Source of the DNA: a bacterium YEK0313
Lineage (GTDB): Bacteria; Pseudomonadota; Alphaproteobacteria; Rhizobiales; Phreatobacteraceae
Direction of reading: 5' to 3'
Length of the DNA stretch: 64,000 nt
NCBI GenBank assembly: GCA_000751295.2
Contig: CCMO02000001.1
Span: 3,748,615 to 3,812,614, forward strand
The notes under the pieces are model-generated. The model was not told where the DNA came from. It ran no database searches and saw only the letters and a program-made list of their open reading frames with translations. Below, one piece after another: positions 33,250 through 41,481 of the stretch. A program made the position numbers and the translations under genes. How positions within the stretch are numbered: position 1 is the first letter of the stretch; the number at the start of each line of letters is the position of its first letter.

Positions 33250-34577
33250 CGACGCTTCCCCCGCAGTTGGGATTTCTTGACCAGTCCTTCGTACTGGTGA
33301 GCCAGAAGGTAACCTTGGACCTGAGCGACCGTATCCATCGTGACGGTCACGACGATCAGCAGCGACGTGCCGCCGAGCAGATAGAAGCTCTGGCCGAGCT
33401 GGGCGATCATCAGCTCCGGAATGAGGCAGACCAGCGCGATATAGGCGGCGCCGATCACCGTGATGCGGGTCAGCACATAGTCGATATAGGCCGCCGTCTT
33501 CTCGCCCGGCCGGATGCCCGGAATGAAGCCGCCATATTTGCGCAGATTGTCGGCCGTCTCCTGCGGATTGAACACGATCGCGGTGTAGAAGAAGCAGAAG
33601 AACACGATCAGCAGCAGATAGAGCGCCAGGAACAGCGGCTGGCCATGGCCGAGCAGCTGCGACATCAGGCGCAGCCATTCCGGCGGATTGGCCTGGAACG
33701 ACAGCGCGGTGGTCGGCAGCAGCAGCAGAGAGGAGGCGAAGATCGGCGGGATGACGCCGGCCGTGTTGAGCTTCAGCGGCAGGTGCGAGGAATTGCCCTC
33801 GAACACCTTGTTGCCGACCTGGCGCTTCGGATACTGGATCAGCAGCCGGCGCTGGGCGCGCTCGCAGAACACGATCACCGCGACGGTGACGACGATCAGG
33901 ATGAGCAGGCCGAGCAGCAGCGGCGTCGACAGGACGCCCTGGCGGCCGAGCTCGAAGGCCTGGGCCAGAACGCTCGGCAGTTCCGCCACGATGCCGGCGA
34001 AGATGATCAGCGAGATGCCGTTGCCGATGCCGCGCTGGGTGATCTGCTCGCCGAGCCACATCATGAACATGGTGCCGCCGGTCAGCGTGATCACCGTGGT
34101 GATCATGAAGAACAAGCCGGGATTGGCGACGATCTGGCCGGAGGACTGCAGGCCCGCCGAAATGCCCCAGGACTGGAACACCGCCAGCACCACCGTCAGA
34201 TAGCGGGTGTACTGGTTGAGCTGCTTGCGGCCCATCTCGCCTTCCTTCTTGAGCTTTTCGAGCTCGGGAACGACGGCGGTCAGAAGCTGGATGATGATGG
34301 AGGCCGAGATATACGGCATGATGTTCAGCGCGAAGATCGCCATGCGCCCGACGGCGCCACCGGCGAACACGTTGAACATCGCGAGCACCCCGCCCTGCGA
34401 CGAGGTGAAGATCTGGCGGAGCGCTTCCGGATCGATTCCCGGCAGCGGGATATAGGTGCCGATCCGGTAGACGAGCAGCGCGCCGAGGGTGAACCAGATG
34501 CGCTTCTTCAGGTCCTCGGCCTTGGCCAGGGCGCCGAAATTCAGGTTGGCGGCCAATTGTTCCGCTGCCGATGCCAT
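33246..34577 (-). CDS. secY: Preprotein translocase subunit SecY
   Basis: The channel-forming subunit of the SecYEG translocon in the inner membrane. It has 443 residues and ten hydrophobic helices, starting with KKRIWFTLGALLVYRIGTYIPLPGID. The cytoplasmic loop KYGGFIPGIRPGEKTA before the last helices is the conserved C5-type SecA/ribosome contact. The start is set at MASAAEQLAANLNFG; an earlier in-frame ATG (34640) is less likely. secE lies 28 kb upstream in the same superoperon. Confidence 0.96.
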   Translation of the reverse strand: MASAAEQLAANLNFGALAKAEDLKKRIWFTLGALLVYRIGTYIPLPGIDPEALRQIFTSSQGGVLAMFNVFAGGAVGRMAIFALNIMPYISASIIIQLLTAVVPELEKLKKEGEMGRKQLNQYTRYLTVVLAVFQSWGISAGLQSSGQIVANPGLFFMITTVITLTGGTMFMMWLGEQITQRGIGNGISLIIFAGIVAELPSVLAQAFELGRQGVLSTPLLLGLLILIVVTVAVIVFCERAQRRLLIQYPKRQVGNKVFEGNSSHLPLKLNTAGVIPPIFASSLLLLPTTALSFQANPPEWLRLMSQLLGHGQPLFLALYLLLIVFFCFFYTAIVFNPQETADNLRKYGGFIPGIRPGEKTAAYIDYVLTRITVIGAAYIALVCLIPELMIAQLGQSFYLLGGTSLLIVVTVTMDTVAQVQGYLLAHQYEGLVKKSQLRGKRR

Positions 34578-34716
34578 GGTGGCTCCGATGCAAGTGGTCG
34601 CGGACGCGGCAAAGCCTGTCCGTCGAAAGGTTGCATTCACTTAGCGGCCCGAAGCCCGGAGCGCCAGTCCCCGAAAGGACGGTTGCGCACGCTTTCGCGC
34701 CGGCGCGGACCGCATC

Positions 34717-34751
34717 AGACGAAAGGGGCCGGTCCTTGCGAACCGACCCCT
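34717..34751 (-). terminator. Terminator-like hairpin between rplO and secY
   Basis: Minus strand AGGGGTCGGT, loop of 8, ACCGGCCCCT forms a 10-bp stem with one G-U pair, followed by TTTCGTCTG. It lies about 97 nt after rplO in the only long gap (270 nt) of the spc cluster. The U-run is weak, so partial termination or attenuation ahead of secY-adk is more likely than a full stop. Confidence 0.4.
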
Positions 34752-34847
34752 GACGCATATCGTTCAGGCTTCCCGTATCCTGGTGCCGCCGCTCCCGCCC
34801 CAAGGGCGGCGCGGCCTGCTTCCCGGCCCCGGGATCGCCGGCTGCGC

Positions 34848-35324
34848 TCAGGCAGCCGCTTCGGCCTTCGGCTTCAGCACGGTGATCGATCCGCCGGCCT
34901 TCTCGACCGCCGCGACGGCCCCCGAGGACGCACCGTGGACGGTGAGCTGCACGGCAGCCTTGATCTCGCCGGTCGCGACCACCCGGATGCCGTCGCGCGA
35001 ACGACGCACGACGCCGGCGGCCACGAGGCCCGCCTCATCGATGGCGCCCGGCTTCAGCTTGCCGGCATCCAGCGCGCGCTGAATGCGGCCCAGCGTCACC
35101 TCGACATAGTCGGGGCGGAAGATGTTGTTGAAACCGCGCTTCGGCAGGCGCCGATGGAGCGGCATCTGGCCACCCTCGAAGCCCTTGATCGCAACGCCCG
35201 AGCGGGACTTCTGGCCCTTGACGCCACGGCCAGCGGTCTTGCCCTTGCCCGAGCCGATGCCGCGGCCGACGCGGATCCGGCGCTTTACGGCGCCTTCATT
35301 GTCCTTCAAGTCGACGAGTTTCAT
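34848..35324 (-). CDS. rplO: 50S ribosomal protein L15
   Basis: Late-assembly protein of the large subunit. It has 158 residues with the Gly/Arg-rich N-terminal extension RRIRVGRGIGSGKGKTAGRGVKGQ-type region and the GGQMPLHRRLPKRGF segment that reaches into the 23S rRNA. It lies 4 nt after rpmD. A 270-nt gap with a hairpin follows before secY. Confidence 0.97.
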   Translation of the reverse strand: MKLVDLKDNEGAVKRRIRVGRGIGSGKGKTAGRGVKGQKSRSGVAIKGFEGGQMPLHRRLPKRGFNNIFRPDYVEVTLGRIQRALDAGKLKPGAIDEAGLVAAGVVRRSRDGIRVVATGEIKAAVQLTVHGASSGAVAAVEKAGGSITVLKPKAEAAA

Positions 35325-35328
35325 GATC

Positions 35329-35514
35329 TCAGCCCTCGACCACTTTCACGAGGTGAGCCACCTTCGCGATCATGCCGCGGACGGCCGGAGTATCCTCCAG
35401 CGTGGCACGGCGGTGCAGTTTGTTCAGCTTGAGGCCGATCAGCGTCGCCTGCTGCGAACCTTCGCGGCGAATGGGCGATGCGATCTGCTCCAGCGTGACG
35501 GTCTTCTTGGTCAT
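35329..35514 (-). CDS. rpmD: 50S ribosomal protein L30
   Basis: Small large-subunit protein of 61 residues. The family core is seen in IASPIRREGSQQATLIGLKL and LNKLHRRATLEDTPAVRGMI. It lies 10 nt after rpsE and 4 nt before rplO, as usual in the spc operon. Confidence 0.96.
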   Translation of the reverse strand: MTKKTVTLEQIASPIRREGSQQATLIGLKLNKLHRRATLEDTPAVRGMIAKVAHLVKVVEG

Positions 35515-35524
35515 CGTCTGATCC

Positions 35525-36073
35525 TCACGCGTCGCCTTCGCCCTCCTCGCGGCGACGGCCCTGGAGGGCAGACACCTTGAGGCCGCGGCGCGCCGCGACG
35601 GAGCGCGGGCTGTCCTGGTTCTTCAGCGCGTCGAAAGTCGCCCGCACCATGTTGTACGGGTTCGACGAGCCCATCGACTTGGCGACGACATCGGCCATGC
35701 CGAGCGTCTCGAAGACGGCGCGCATCGGGCCGCCCGCGATGATGCCGGTACCGGCCGGGGCCGCGCGCAGGATCACCTTGCCGGCGCCGTGGCGCCCGGC
35801 GACGTCATGATGCAGCGTCCGGCCCTCGCGCAGCGCCACGCGGATGAAGCCGCGCTTGGCAGCTTCGGTCGCCTTGCGGATGGCTTCCGGCACTTCGCGC
35901 GCCTTGCCGTGGCCGTAGCCGACCCGGCCCTTCTGGTCGCCGACGACGACGAGCGCAGCGAAGCCGAAGCGCTTGCCGCCCTTCACCGTCTTCGAAACGC
36001 GGTTGATGTGCACCAGCTTGTCGGTGAATTCCGAGTCCCGCTCCTCGCGGTCCCGCTCACGTTCACGAGCCAT
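35525..36073 (-). CDS. rpsE: 30S ribosomal protein S5
   Basis: Small-subunit protein that helps to keep decoding accurate. It has 182 residues. The N-terminal dsRNA-binding-like part has VHINRVSKTVKGGKRFGFAA and the loop VVVGDQKGRVGYGHGKAREV; the C-terminal part has AAPAGTGIIAGGPMRAVFE. The Asp/Glu/Arg-rich N-terminal leader (MARERERDREERDSE) is a common alphaproteobacterial extension. It lies between rplR and rpmD. Confidence 0.97.
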   Translation of the reverse strand: MARERERDREERDSEFTDKLVHINRVSKTVKGGKRFGFAALVVVGDQKGRVGYGHGKAREVPEAIRKATEAAKRGFIRVALREGRTLHHDVAGRHGAGKVILRAAPAGTGIIAGGPMRAVFETLGMADVVAKSMGSSNPYNMVRATFDALKNQDSPRSVAARRGLKVSALQGRRREEGEGDA

Positions 36074-36110
36074 GAATTAAGTCCTTTCGGCGGAAACCGC
36101 CCGTGTTCGC

Positions 36111-36473
36111 TTAGAAGCTCAGGCCGCCCTCGCGGGCGCCTTCGGCGAGAGACTTGACCCGCCCGTGGTAGAGATAGGCGCCGCGGTCGAACACGACCTC
36201 GGTGACGCCCGCCTTCACCGCGCGCTCGGCGACGAGCTTGCCGACGGCATTAGCCGCGGCGACGTCCGCACCGGTCTTCAGCGAAGACTTCATCTCTTTC
36301 TCGAGCGAGGAGGCACTCGCGACGGTCACGCCCTTCTGGTCGTCGATGATCTGCGCATAGATATGCTTCGACGACCGGAACACGCTAAGCCGCGGACGCC
36401 CATTCGCCGCCGTGCGCAGAGCACGACGAACACGCGCCTTGCGACGCTCCGTTGCATCCTTTGAATTGGCCAT
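36111..36473 (-). CDS. rplR: 50S ribosomal protein L18
   Basis: Binds 5S rRNA together with L5 and L25. It has 120 residues with the basic N-terminus RRKARVRRALRTAANGRPRL and the core SVFRSSKHIYAQIIDDQKG. The end FDRGAYLYHGRVKSLAEGAR is the conserved 5S-contact region. It lies 48 nt after rplF and 37 nt before rpsE. Confidence 0.97.
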   Translation of the reverse strand: MANSKDATERRKARVRRALRTAANGRPRLSVFRSSKHIYAQIIDDQKGVTVASASSLEKEMKSSLKTGADVAAANAVGKLVAERAVKAGVTEVVFDRGAYLYHGRVKSLAEGAREGGLSF

Positions 36474-36521
36474 GATCGGCTCCTCTTCGATGGATCGGCC
36501 CCGCCAGCGGGGCCGCCACCA

Positions 36522-37055
36522 TCACTTCTTCTTGCCTTCCTTGCGGAAGATGAATTCGCCTTCGTACTTGACGCCCTTGCCCTTGTAGGGCTCCGGACCG
36601 CGGAATTCGCGGATCTCGGCGGCGACCTGTCCGACCTGCTGCTTGTCCGTTCCGGACACCACGATTTCGGTCGGCTTGGGCGTCGCGATCGTGATGCCGG
36701 CCGGCACCGGATAGTTGATGTCGTGGCTGTAGCCAAGAGCCAGGTTCAGCACCTTGCCCTGGGCGGCAGCGCGATAGCCGACGCCGGTGATCTCGAGCTT
36801 CTTCTCGAAGCCCTTGGTCACGCCGACGACCAGGTTGGACACGCGGGTGCGCGCCATGCCCCACATGGAGCGGGCACGCTTGCTCTGGTCGCGCGGGTCG
36901 ATCTTGAGGGCATTGCCCTCGAGACCCACGACGATGTCGTCAGGGCAGGTGAAGGCGAGTTCGCCCTTCGGGCCCTTGACCTTGACGGTCTGGCCGCTGA
37001 CCTGGGCGGTGACGCCCGCGGGCACGGCGACCGGTTTCTTGCCGATACGAGACAT
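36522..37055 (-). CDS. rplF: 50S ribosomal protein L6
   Basis: Large-subunit protein near the factor-binding site. It has 177 residues in two similar halves, MSRIGKKPVAVPAGVTAQV at the N-terminus and the C-terminal signature PEPYKGKGVKYEGEFIFRKE. A Lys-rich end follows. It lies 35 nt after rpsH. Confidence 0.97.
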   Translation of the reverse strand: MSRIGKKPVAVPAGVTAQVSGQTVKVKGPKGELAFTCPDDIVVGLEGNALKIDPRDQSKRARSMWGMARTRVSNLVVGVTKGFEKKLEITGVGYRAAAQGKVLNLALGYSHDINYPVPAGITIATPKPTEIVVSGTDKQQVGQVAAEIREFRGPEPYKGKGVKYEGEFIFRKEGKKK

Positions 37056-37090
37056 GGGAAGAATTCCTCGTCCTGAAGCTGCTCCGCCGG

Positions 37091-37489
37091 TCAGAAGACC
37101 GTGCAGAGCACCTCCCCGCCCACGTTCTGGTCGCGAGCCTCATGGTCGGCCATCACGCCCTTCGGGGTCGAAATGATGGTGATGCCGAGGCCGTTCGACA
37201 CGCGCGGCGTGTTGCCGACGCCGGCATAGACGCGCCGGCCGGGCTTCGACACGCGGGCGATCCGGCGGATCACCGGCTCGCCGTCGAAATATTTGAGTTC
37301 GATTTCGAACTCGGAACGGCCGTTCGGATGGGTCACCGTCATATAGTCACGGATATAGCCTTCCGACTTCAGCACTTCGAGCACGCGGGCGCGCAGCTTG
37401 GAGCCCGGCGTCGTCACGCGGTTCTTGCGGCGCATCTGCGCATTGCGGATGCGGGTCAGCATATCGCCGAGCGGATCGTTGAGAGCCAT
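37091..37489 (-). CDS. rpsH: 30S ribosomal protein S8
   Basis: Primary 16S rRNA-binding protein, in E. coli also the translational repressor of the spc operon. It has 132 residues with DPLGDMLTRIRNAQMRRKN at the N-terminus and the RNA-binding signature GLGITIISTPKGVMADHEAR in the C-terminal half. It lies 13 nt after rpsN. Confidence 0.97.
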   Translation of the reverse strand: MALNDPLGDMLTRIRNAQMRRKNRVTTPGSKLRARVLEVLKSEGYIRDYMTVTHPNGRSEFEIELKYFDGEPVIRRIARVSKPGRRVYAGVGNTPRVSNGLGITIISTPKGVMADHEARDQNVGGEVLCTVF

Positions 37490-37502
37490 GGGTCCCCTCC
37501 TC

Positions 37503-37808
37503 TCACCAGCTCGACTTCACGAGGCCCGGAATGAGCCCCTTGTTGCCGAGTTCACGCAGAGCCACGCGGCTCATGCCGAGCTTGCGATAGAAGGCGCGGG
37601 AGCGGCCGGTCACTTCGCAGCGGTTCTTGATGCGGACCTTCGCGCCATTGCGCGGCAGGCTCGCGAGCTTCACGGTGGCCGCGAAACGCTCCTCGATCGG
37701 GAGCGACTGGTTCATCACGATGTCCTTGAGCGCGGCGCGCTTCTTGGCATCGCGCTGAACCAGAGCGCGGCGGCGGTTGTTCTTCTCGATGGAGCTGGTC
37801 TTCGCCAT
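37503..37808 (-). CDS. rpsN: 30S ribosomal protein S14 (zinc-independent form)
   Basis: Head protein of the small subunit. At 101 residues with a single cysteine it is the long, zinc-free C-minus form. The C-terminal signature RCEVTGRSRAFYRKLGMSRV is present. It lies 61 nt after rplE and 13 nt before rpsH. Confidence 0.97.
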   Translation of the reverse strand: MAKTSSIEKNNRRRALVQRDAKKRAALKDIVMNQSLPIEERFAATVKLASLPRNGAKVRIKNRCEVTGRSRAFYRKLGMSRVALRELGNKGLIPGLVKSSW

Positions 37809-37869
37809 CTGAAGGTTTCTCCTGGTTTCCGCGTCTGAGACGGGCTTCTTTAACGACTAGAAACCCGGC

Positions 37870-38427
37870 TCACTGCCGGAACGGGAAGTTGAAGGCCTGG
37901 AGGAGAGCACGCGCCTCCTCGTCGGTCTTCGCGGTGGTGCAGACGATGATGTCCATGCCCCACATCTGATCGACCTTGTCGTAGGCGATCTCGGGGAACA
38001 CGACATGCTCCTTCAGGCCCATGGCGAAGTTGCCATGGCCGTCGAAGCTCTTCGGGTTCAGGCCACGGAAGTCACGGACGCGCGGCAGCGCGATGGTGAC
38101 CAGGCGGTCCAGGAACTCGTACATGCGCTGCTTGCGCAGGGTGACCTTGCACCCGAGCGGCATGTTCTCGCGAACCTTGAAGTTCGAGATCGCCTTGCGG
38201 GCGCGGGTGATGACCGGCTTCTGGCCGGTGATCAGCGCGAGATCCGCGGCGGCAACCGTCGCCTTCTTGGAATCGGCGGTCGACTCGCCGACGCCCATGT
38301 TCACGACGATCTTCTCGATCGCCGGGATTTCGAGGGCGTTCTTGTAGCCGAACTGCTCGACGAGCTTCTGCCGCACGACGGCGTCGTAATGCGCCTTCAG
38401 GCGCGGGGTTTCAGCGGCCTCAGCCAT
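37870..38427 (-). CDS. rplE: 50S ribosomal protein L5
   Basis: Binds 5S rRNA in the central protuberance. It has 185 residues with PRLKAHYDAVVRQKLVEQFG near the N-terminus and PAIEKIVVNMGVGESTADSK after it. The ATG at 38427 (MAEAAETPRLK) overlaps the end of rplX by 8 nt; an in-frame ATG at 38457 is unlikely. A 61-nt gap separates it from rpsN. Confidence 0.97.
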   Translation of the reverse strand: MAEAAETPRLKAHYDAVVRQKLVEQFGYKNALEIPAIEKIVVNMGVGESTADSKKATVAAADLALITGQKPVITRARKAISNFKVRENMPLGCKVTLRKQRMYEFLDRLVTIALPRVRDFRGLNPKSFDGHGNFAMGLKEHVVFPEIAYDKVDQMWGMDIIVCTTAKTDEEARALLQAFNFPFRQ

Positions 38428-38737
38428 TGATGGTCTCCCCGGATTTCTTGGCGACACGCACCTTCTTGCCGTCGGAGAGGACCTTGAAGCCGACGCGGGT
38501 CGGCTTGTTGTCCTTGGGGTCGGCGATCGCCAGATTCGACAGGTGGATCGGGGCCTCCTTGGAGATGATCCCGCCTTCCTGGTTCTGGGTCTGGCGCTGG
38601 TGGCGCTTGACGATGTTGACGCCGCGCACGAGAGCCCGGCTCTCGGTCGGCATGACCTGGATCACCTCGCCGGTGCGACCCTTGTCGCGCCCGGTGATGA
38701 CCACGACCTTGTCACCCTTGCGGATCTTGGCGGCCAT
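38420..38737 (-). CDS. rplX: 50S ribosomal protein L24
   Basis: Assembly-initiating protein of the large subunit. The 105-residue product has the KOW motif KIRKGDKVVVITGRDKGRTG at residues 4-23 and the GVNIVKRHQR segment. Its ATG shares one base with the rplN stop, and its end overlaps rplE by 8 nt, so the three are coupled. Confidence 0.97.
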   Translation of the reverse strand: MAAKIRKGDKVVVITGRDKGRTGEVIQVMPTESRALVRGVNIVKRHQRQTQNQEGGIISKEAPIHLSNLAIADPKDNKPTRVGFKVLSDGKKVRVAKKSGETING

Positions 38738-39105
38738 CACAGCACCTCCGGGGCAAGCGAAATGATCTTCATGTGGTTCTTGGCGCGCAGCTCGCGCGGA
38801 ACCGGTCCGAAGATACGGGTGCCGATCGGCTCTTTCTGGTTGTTGATCAGCACGGCCGCGTTGCGGTCGAAGCGGATCACCGAGCCATCCAGGCGACGGA
38901 TATCCTTGGCGGTGCGAACGACGACGGCCTTCATGACGTCGCCCTTCTTCACGCGGCCGCGCGGAATAGCCTCCTTCACCGACACCACGATGATGTCGCC
39001 GACATGGGCGTACCGGCGCTTCGCGCCCCCAAGCACTTTGATGCACATGACGCGGCGCGCGCCTGAATTATCCGCCACATCAAGATTGGTTTGCATCTGG
39101 ATCAT
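38737..39105 (-). CDS. rplN: 50S ribosomal protein L14
   Basis: Large-subunit protein at a 30S bridge. The 122-residue length is standard. It begins MIQMQTNLDVADNSGARRVM and has GDIIVVSVKEAIPRGRVKKG followed by VVVRTAKDIRRLDGS. It is separated from rpsQ by 75 nt and shares one base with rplX. Confidence 0.97.
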   Translation of the reverse strand: MIQMQTNLDVADNSGARRVMCIKVLGGAKRRYAHVGDIIVVSVKEAIPRGRVKKGDVMKAVVVRTAKDIRRLDGSVIRFDRNAAVLINNQKEPIGTRIFGPVPRELRAKNHMKIISLAPEVL

Positions 39106-39180
39106 GACGCAACCTCTTCCTTTCGCGCCCGTCTCGGATCAACCCGACGGCGGCGCGCTGTTCTCAACGAAACCGACGGC

Positions 39181-39414
39181 TCACGCCTTCGGCAGCACGA
39201 CCCAACGCTTGAGCTTCGAGATGGGTTTAGTCTCCTCGATGCTCACCACATCGCCCGTCTTGAAGGTCCCCGCCTCGTCATGGGCGTGGTAGTTCTTCGT
39301 CCGGCGGACGGTCTTCTTCAGCAGCGGATGGGTGAAGCGACGCTCCACCTTCACCACCACGGTCTTTTCCTGCTTGTCGCTGACGACAACGCCCTGGAGC
39401 ACACGCTTCGGCAT
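39181..39414 (-). CDS. rpsQ: 30S ribosomal protein S17
   Basis: Primary 16S rRNA-binding protein. The 77-residue OB-fold product starts MPKRVLQGVVVSDKQEKTVV and has the signature GDVVSIEETKPISKLKRWVV near its end. It lies 10 nt after rpmC. Confidence 0.97.
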   Translation of the reverse strand: MPKRVLQGVVVSDKQEKTVVVKVERRFTHPLLKKTVRRTKNYHAHDEAGTFKTGDVVSIEETKPISKLKRWVVLPKA

Positions 39415-39424
39415 GCCGCTCTCC

Positions 39425-39622
39425 TTACTTCTTGGCGTCGCGCTTTTGCGCGGCGATGGTCTTGACGCGGGCGATGTCGCGGCGAACCTGACGGACGCGC
39501 GCGACGTTTTCCAACTGGCCGGTGGCCTTCTGGAAGCGCAGGTTGAACTGCTCCTTCTTCAGGTCACCCAGCGTGCCCTCGAGCTCGTCGAGGGTCTTGG
39601 TCCGGATTTCTTCGGCCTTCAT
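39425..39622 (-). CDS. rpmC: 50S ribosomal protein L29
   Basis: Small helical hairpin protein at the tunnel exit, part of the SRP and trigger-factor docking surface with L23. It has 65 residues, with LKKEQFNLRFQKATGQLEN in the middle. The family start MKAEEIRTK is at 39622; the frame is open further upstream but that part is rplP in another frame. It lies 13 nt after rplP. Confidence 0.97.
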   Translation of the reverse strand: MKAEEIRTKTLDELEGTLGDLKKEQFNLRFQKATGQLENVARVRQVRRDIARVKTIAAQKRDAKK

Positions 39623-39635
39623 GATCCTCGTGTCC

Positions 39636-40049
39636 TCACTCGGCGATGCGCTGGACGAAGCGCGTCTTGATCGGCAGCTTGGCCGCGGCGAGTTCGAGCG
39701 CCTTCTTGGCGACATCGACCGGCACGCCGTCGATCTCGAACATGATGCGCCCCGGGGCAACCTTGGCGGCCCAGAATTCCGGAGCGCCCTTACCCTTACC
39801 CATGCGGACTTCGGCGGGCTTCTTGGAGACCGGCACATCCGGGAAGATGCGGATCCAGACGCGGCCGGCGCGCTTCATCTCGCGGGTCATCGCGCGGCGG
39901 GCCGCCTCGATCTGACGCGCGGTGATGCGCTCGGGCGCCATCGCCTTGAGGCCGAACTGGCCGAAGTTGAGATCCGTGCCGCCCTTCGCGGTGCCGGAGA
40001 TCCGACCCTTGAACTGCTTACGGAACTTGGTTTTCTTGGGCTGAAGCAT
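39636..40049 (-). CDS. rplP: 50S ribosomal protein L16
   Basis: Large-subunit protein close to the A-site tRNA. It has 137 residues with MLQPKKTKFRKQFKGRISG at the N-terminus and RVWIRIFPDVPVSKKPAEVR followed by MGKGKGAPEFW, the universally conserved region. It lies 16 nt after rpsC and 13 nt before rpmC. Confidence 0.97.
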   Translation of the reverse strand: MLQPKKTKFRKQFKGRISGTAKGGTDLNFGQFGLKAMAPERITARQIEAARRAMTREMKRAGRVWIRIFPDVPVSKKPAEVRMGKGKGAPEFWAAKVAPGRIMFEIDGVPVDVAKKALELAAAKLPIKTRFVQRIAE

Positions 40050-40065
40050 GGCTTAAGACCTCTCC

Positions 40066-40788
40066 TCAAGCCGCGTCGCGATCGCGGTCACCACCGCGCG
40101 GGCCACGACGGGTCGAGCCCTCGCCCTCGGCCAGGCGCTTGTCCTGGGCCATGGGGTCATGCTCCATGATCTCGCCCTTGAAGATCCACACCTTCACGCC
40201 GCAGGTTCCGTAGGTCGTGAACGCGGTCGCAACGCCGTAGTCGACGTCGGCGCGCAGGGTGTGCAGCGGCACGCGGCCTTCGCGATACCACTCGAGGCGA
40301 GCGATTTCGGCGCCGCCGAGACGGCCCGAGCAGTTGATGCGGATGCCCTCGGCGCCGAGACGCATGGCCGACTGGACGGCCCGCTTCATCGCGCGGCGGA
40401 ACGCCACGCGGCGCTCCAGCTGCTGAGCGATCGACTCGGCGACCAGCGTCGCGTCGGTCTCCGGCTTGCGGATCTCGACGATGTTGATGACGACCTCGGC
40501 CGAGGTCAGCTTCGACACCGCCTTCTTCAGCTTCTCGATGTCGGCGCCCTTCTTGCCGATCACGATGCCCGGGCGCGCCGAGTGGACCGTGACGCGGCAC
40601 TTGCGGTGCGGACGCTCGATGACGATCTTCGACACCGCGGCCTGCTTCAGCAGCTTCATCAGCTCACGGCGGATCTTCAGATCCTCGTGCAGAAGCTTGC
40701 CGTACTCGCCCTTGTTGGCGAACCAGCGCGAGTCCCAGGTGCGGTTGATGCCGAGGCGGAAGCCGATCGGATTGATCTTCTGTCCCAT
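40066..40788 (-). CDS. rpsC: 30S ribosomal protein S3
   Basis: Part of the mRNA entry channel and its helicase activity. The 240-residue protein has an N-terminal MGQKINPIGFRLGINRTWDS, a KH domain with RPGIVIGKKGADIEKLKKAV (about 64-83) and the C-terminal domain with INCSGRLGGAEIARLEWYRE. An Arg/Asp/Gly-rich tail (about 222-240) ends it. It lies 10 nt after rplV. Confidence 0.97.
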   Translation of the reverse strand: MGQKINPIGFRLGINRTWDSRWFANKGEYGKLLHEDLKIRRELMKLLKQAAVSKIVIERPHRKCRVTVHSARPGIVIGKKGADIEKLKKAVSKLTSAEVVINIVEIRKPETDATLVAESIAQQLERRVAFRRAMKRAVQSAMRLGAEGIRINCSGRLGGAEIARLEWYREGRVPLHTLRADVDYGVATAFTTYGTCGVKVWIFKGEIMEHDPMAQDKRLAEGEGSTRRGPRGGDRDRDAA

Positions 40789-40798
40789 GGTCTTCTCC

Positions 40799-41182
40799 TC
40801 AGGCCGCAGCTTCTTCGACCTGACGAACGACGATCGTCAGGTGCGAGAACGGCTTTTCGATCCGCGCGCCGCGGCCACGGGCGCGGGCATGGAAGCGCTT
40901 CAGCACCATAGCCTTGCCGACATGGGCCTCGGCCACGATGAGATCGTCGACGTCGAGATCATGGTTGTTCTCGGCGTTGGCGATCGCGCTCTCCAGGCAC
41001 TTCCGGACGGCGCCGGCAATGCGCTTGCGCGAAAACTCGAGATCGGCGAGCGCGGTGTCGACCGGCTTGCCGCGGATGAGCGCCGCAACGAGGTTCAGCT
41101 TGCGCGGGCTGACGCGCAGCATGCGCGCGATCGCCTTCGCCTCGTTGTCCTTCAGCGCGCGCGGGGTGGCGGACTTACCCAT
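40799..41182 (-). CDS. rplV: 50S ribosomal protein L22
   Basis: Lines the peptide exit tunnel. It has 127 residues with LRVSPRKLNLVAALIRGKPV and a beta-hairpin tip region KRFHARARGRGARIEKPFSH, the conserved signature. No change suggestive of macrolide resistance is obvious by eye. It lies 8 nt after rpsS. Confidence 0.97.
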   Translation of the reverse strand: MGKSATPRALKDNEAKAIARMLRVSPRKLNLVAALIRGKPVDTALADLEFSRKRIAGAVRKCLESAIANAENNHDLDVDDLIVAEAHVGKAMVLKRFHARARGRGARIEKPFSHLTIVVRQVEEAAA

Positions 41183-41190
41183 GGCTCACC

Positions 41191-41469
41191 TCACTTCCGC
41201 TTGGCTTTTTTGTCGGCCGCATGGCCGTAGAAGGTGCGGGTCGGCGAGAACTCGCCGAACTTGTGGCCGACCATTTCCTCGGTGACCTGCACCGGGACGT
41301 GCTTCTGACCGTTGTAGACGCCAAAGGTCAGCCCGACGAAATGGGGCAGGATCGTGGAGCGACGGCTCCAGATCTTGATGACCTCATGCCGACCCGACGT
41401 ACGGGAGGTATCGGCCTTCTTCAGGAGGTATCCGTCGATGAACGGACCTTTCCAGACGGAACGTGCCAT
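41191..41469 (-). CDS. rpsS: 30S ribosomal protein S19
   Basis: Head protein of the small subunit. The 92-residue product starts MARSVWKGPFIDGYLLKKAD and has the signature IKIWSRRSTILPHFVGLTFG followed by VYNGQKHVPV. It lies 12 nt after rplB and 8 nt before rplV. Confidence 0.97.
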   Translation of the reverse strand: MARSVWKGPFIDGYLLKKADTSRTSGRHEVIKIWSRRSTILPHFVGLTFGVYNGQKHVPVQVTEEMVGHKFGEFSPTRTFYGHAADKKAKRK

Positions 41470-41481
41470 AACGGGCCTCGA

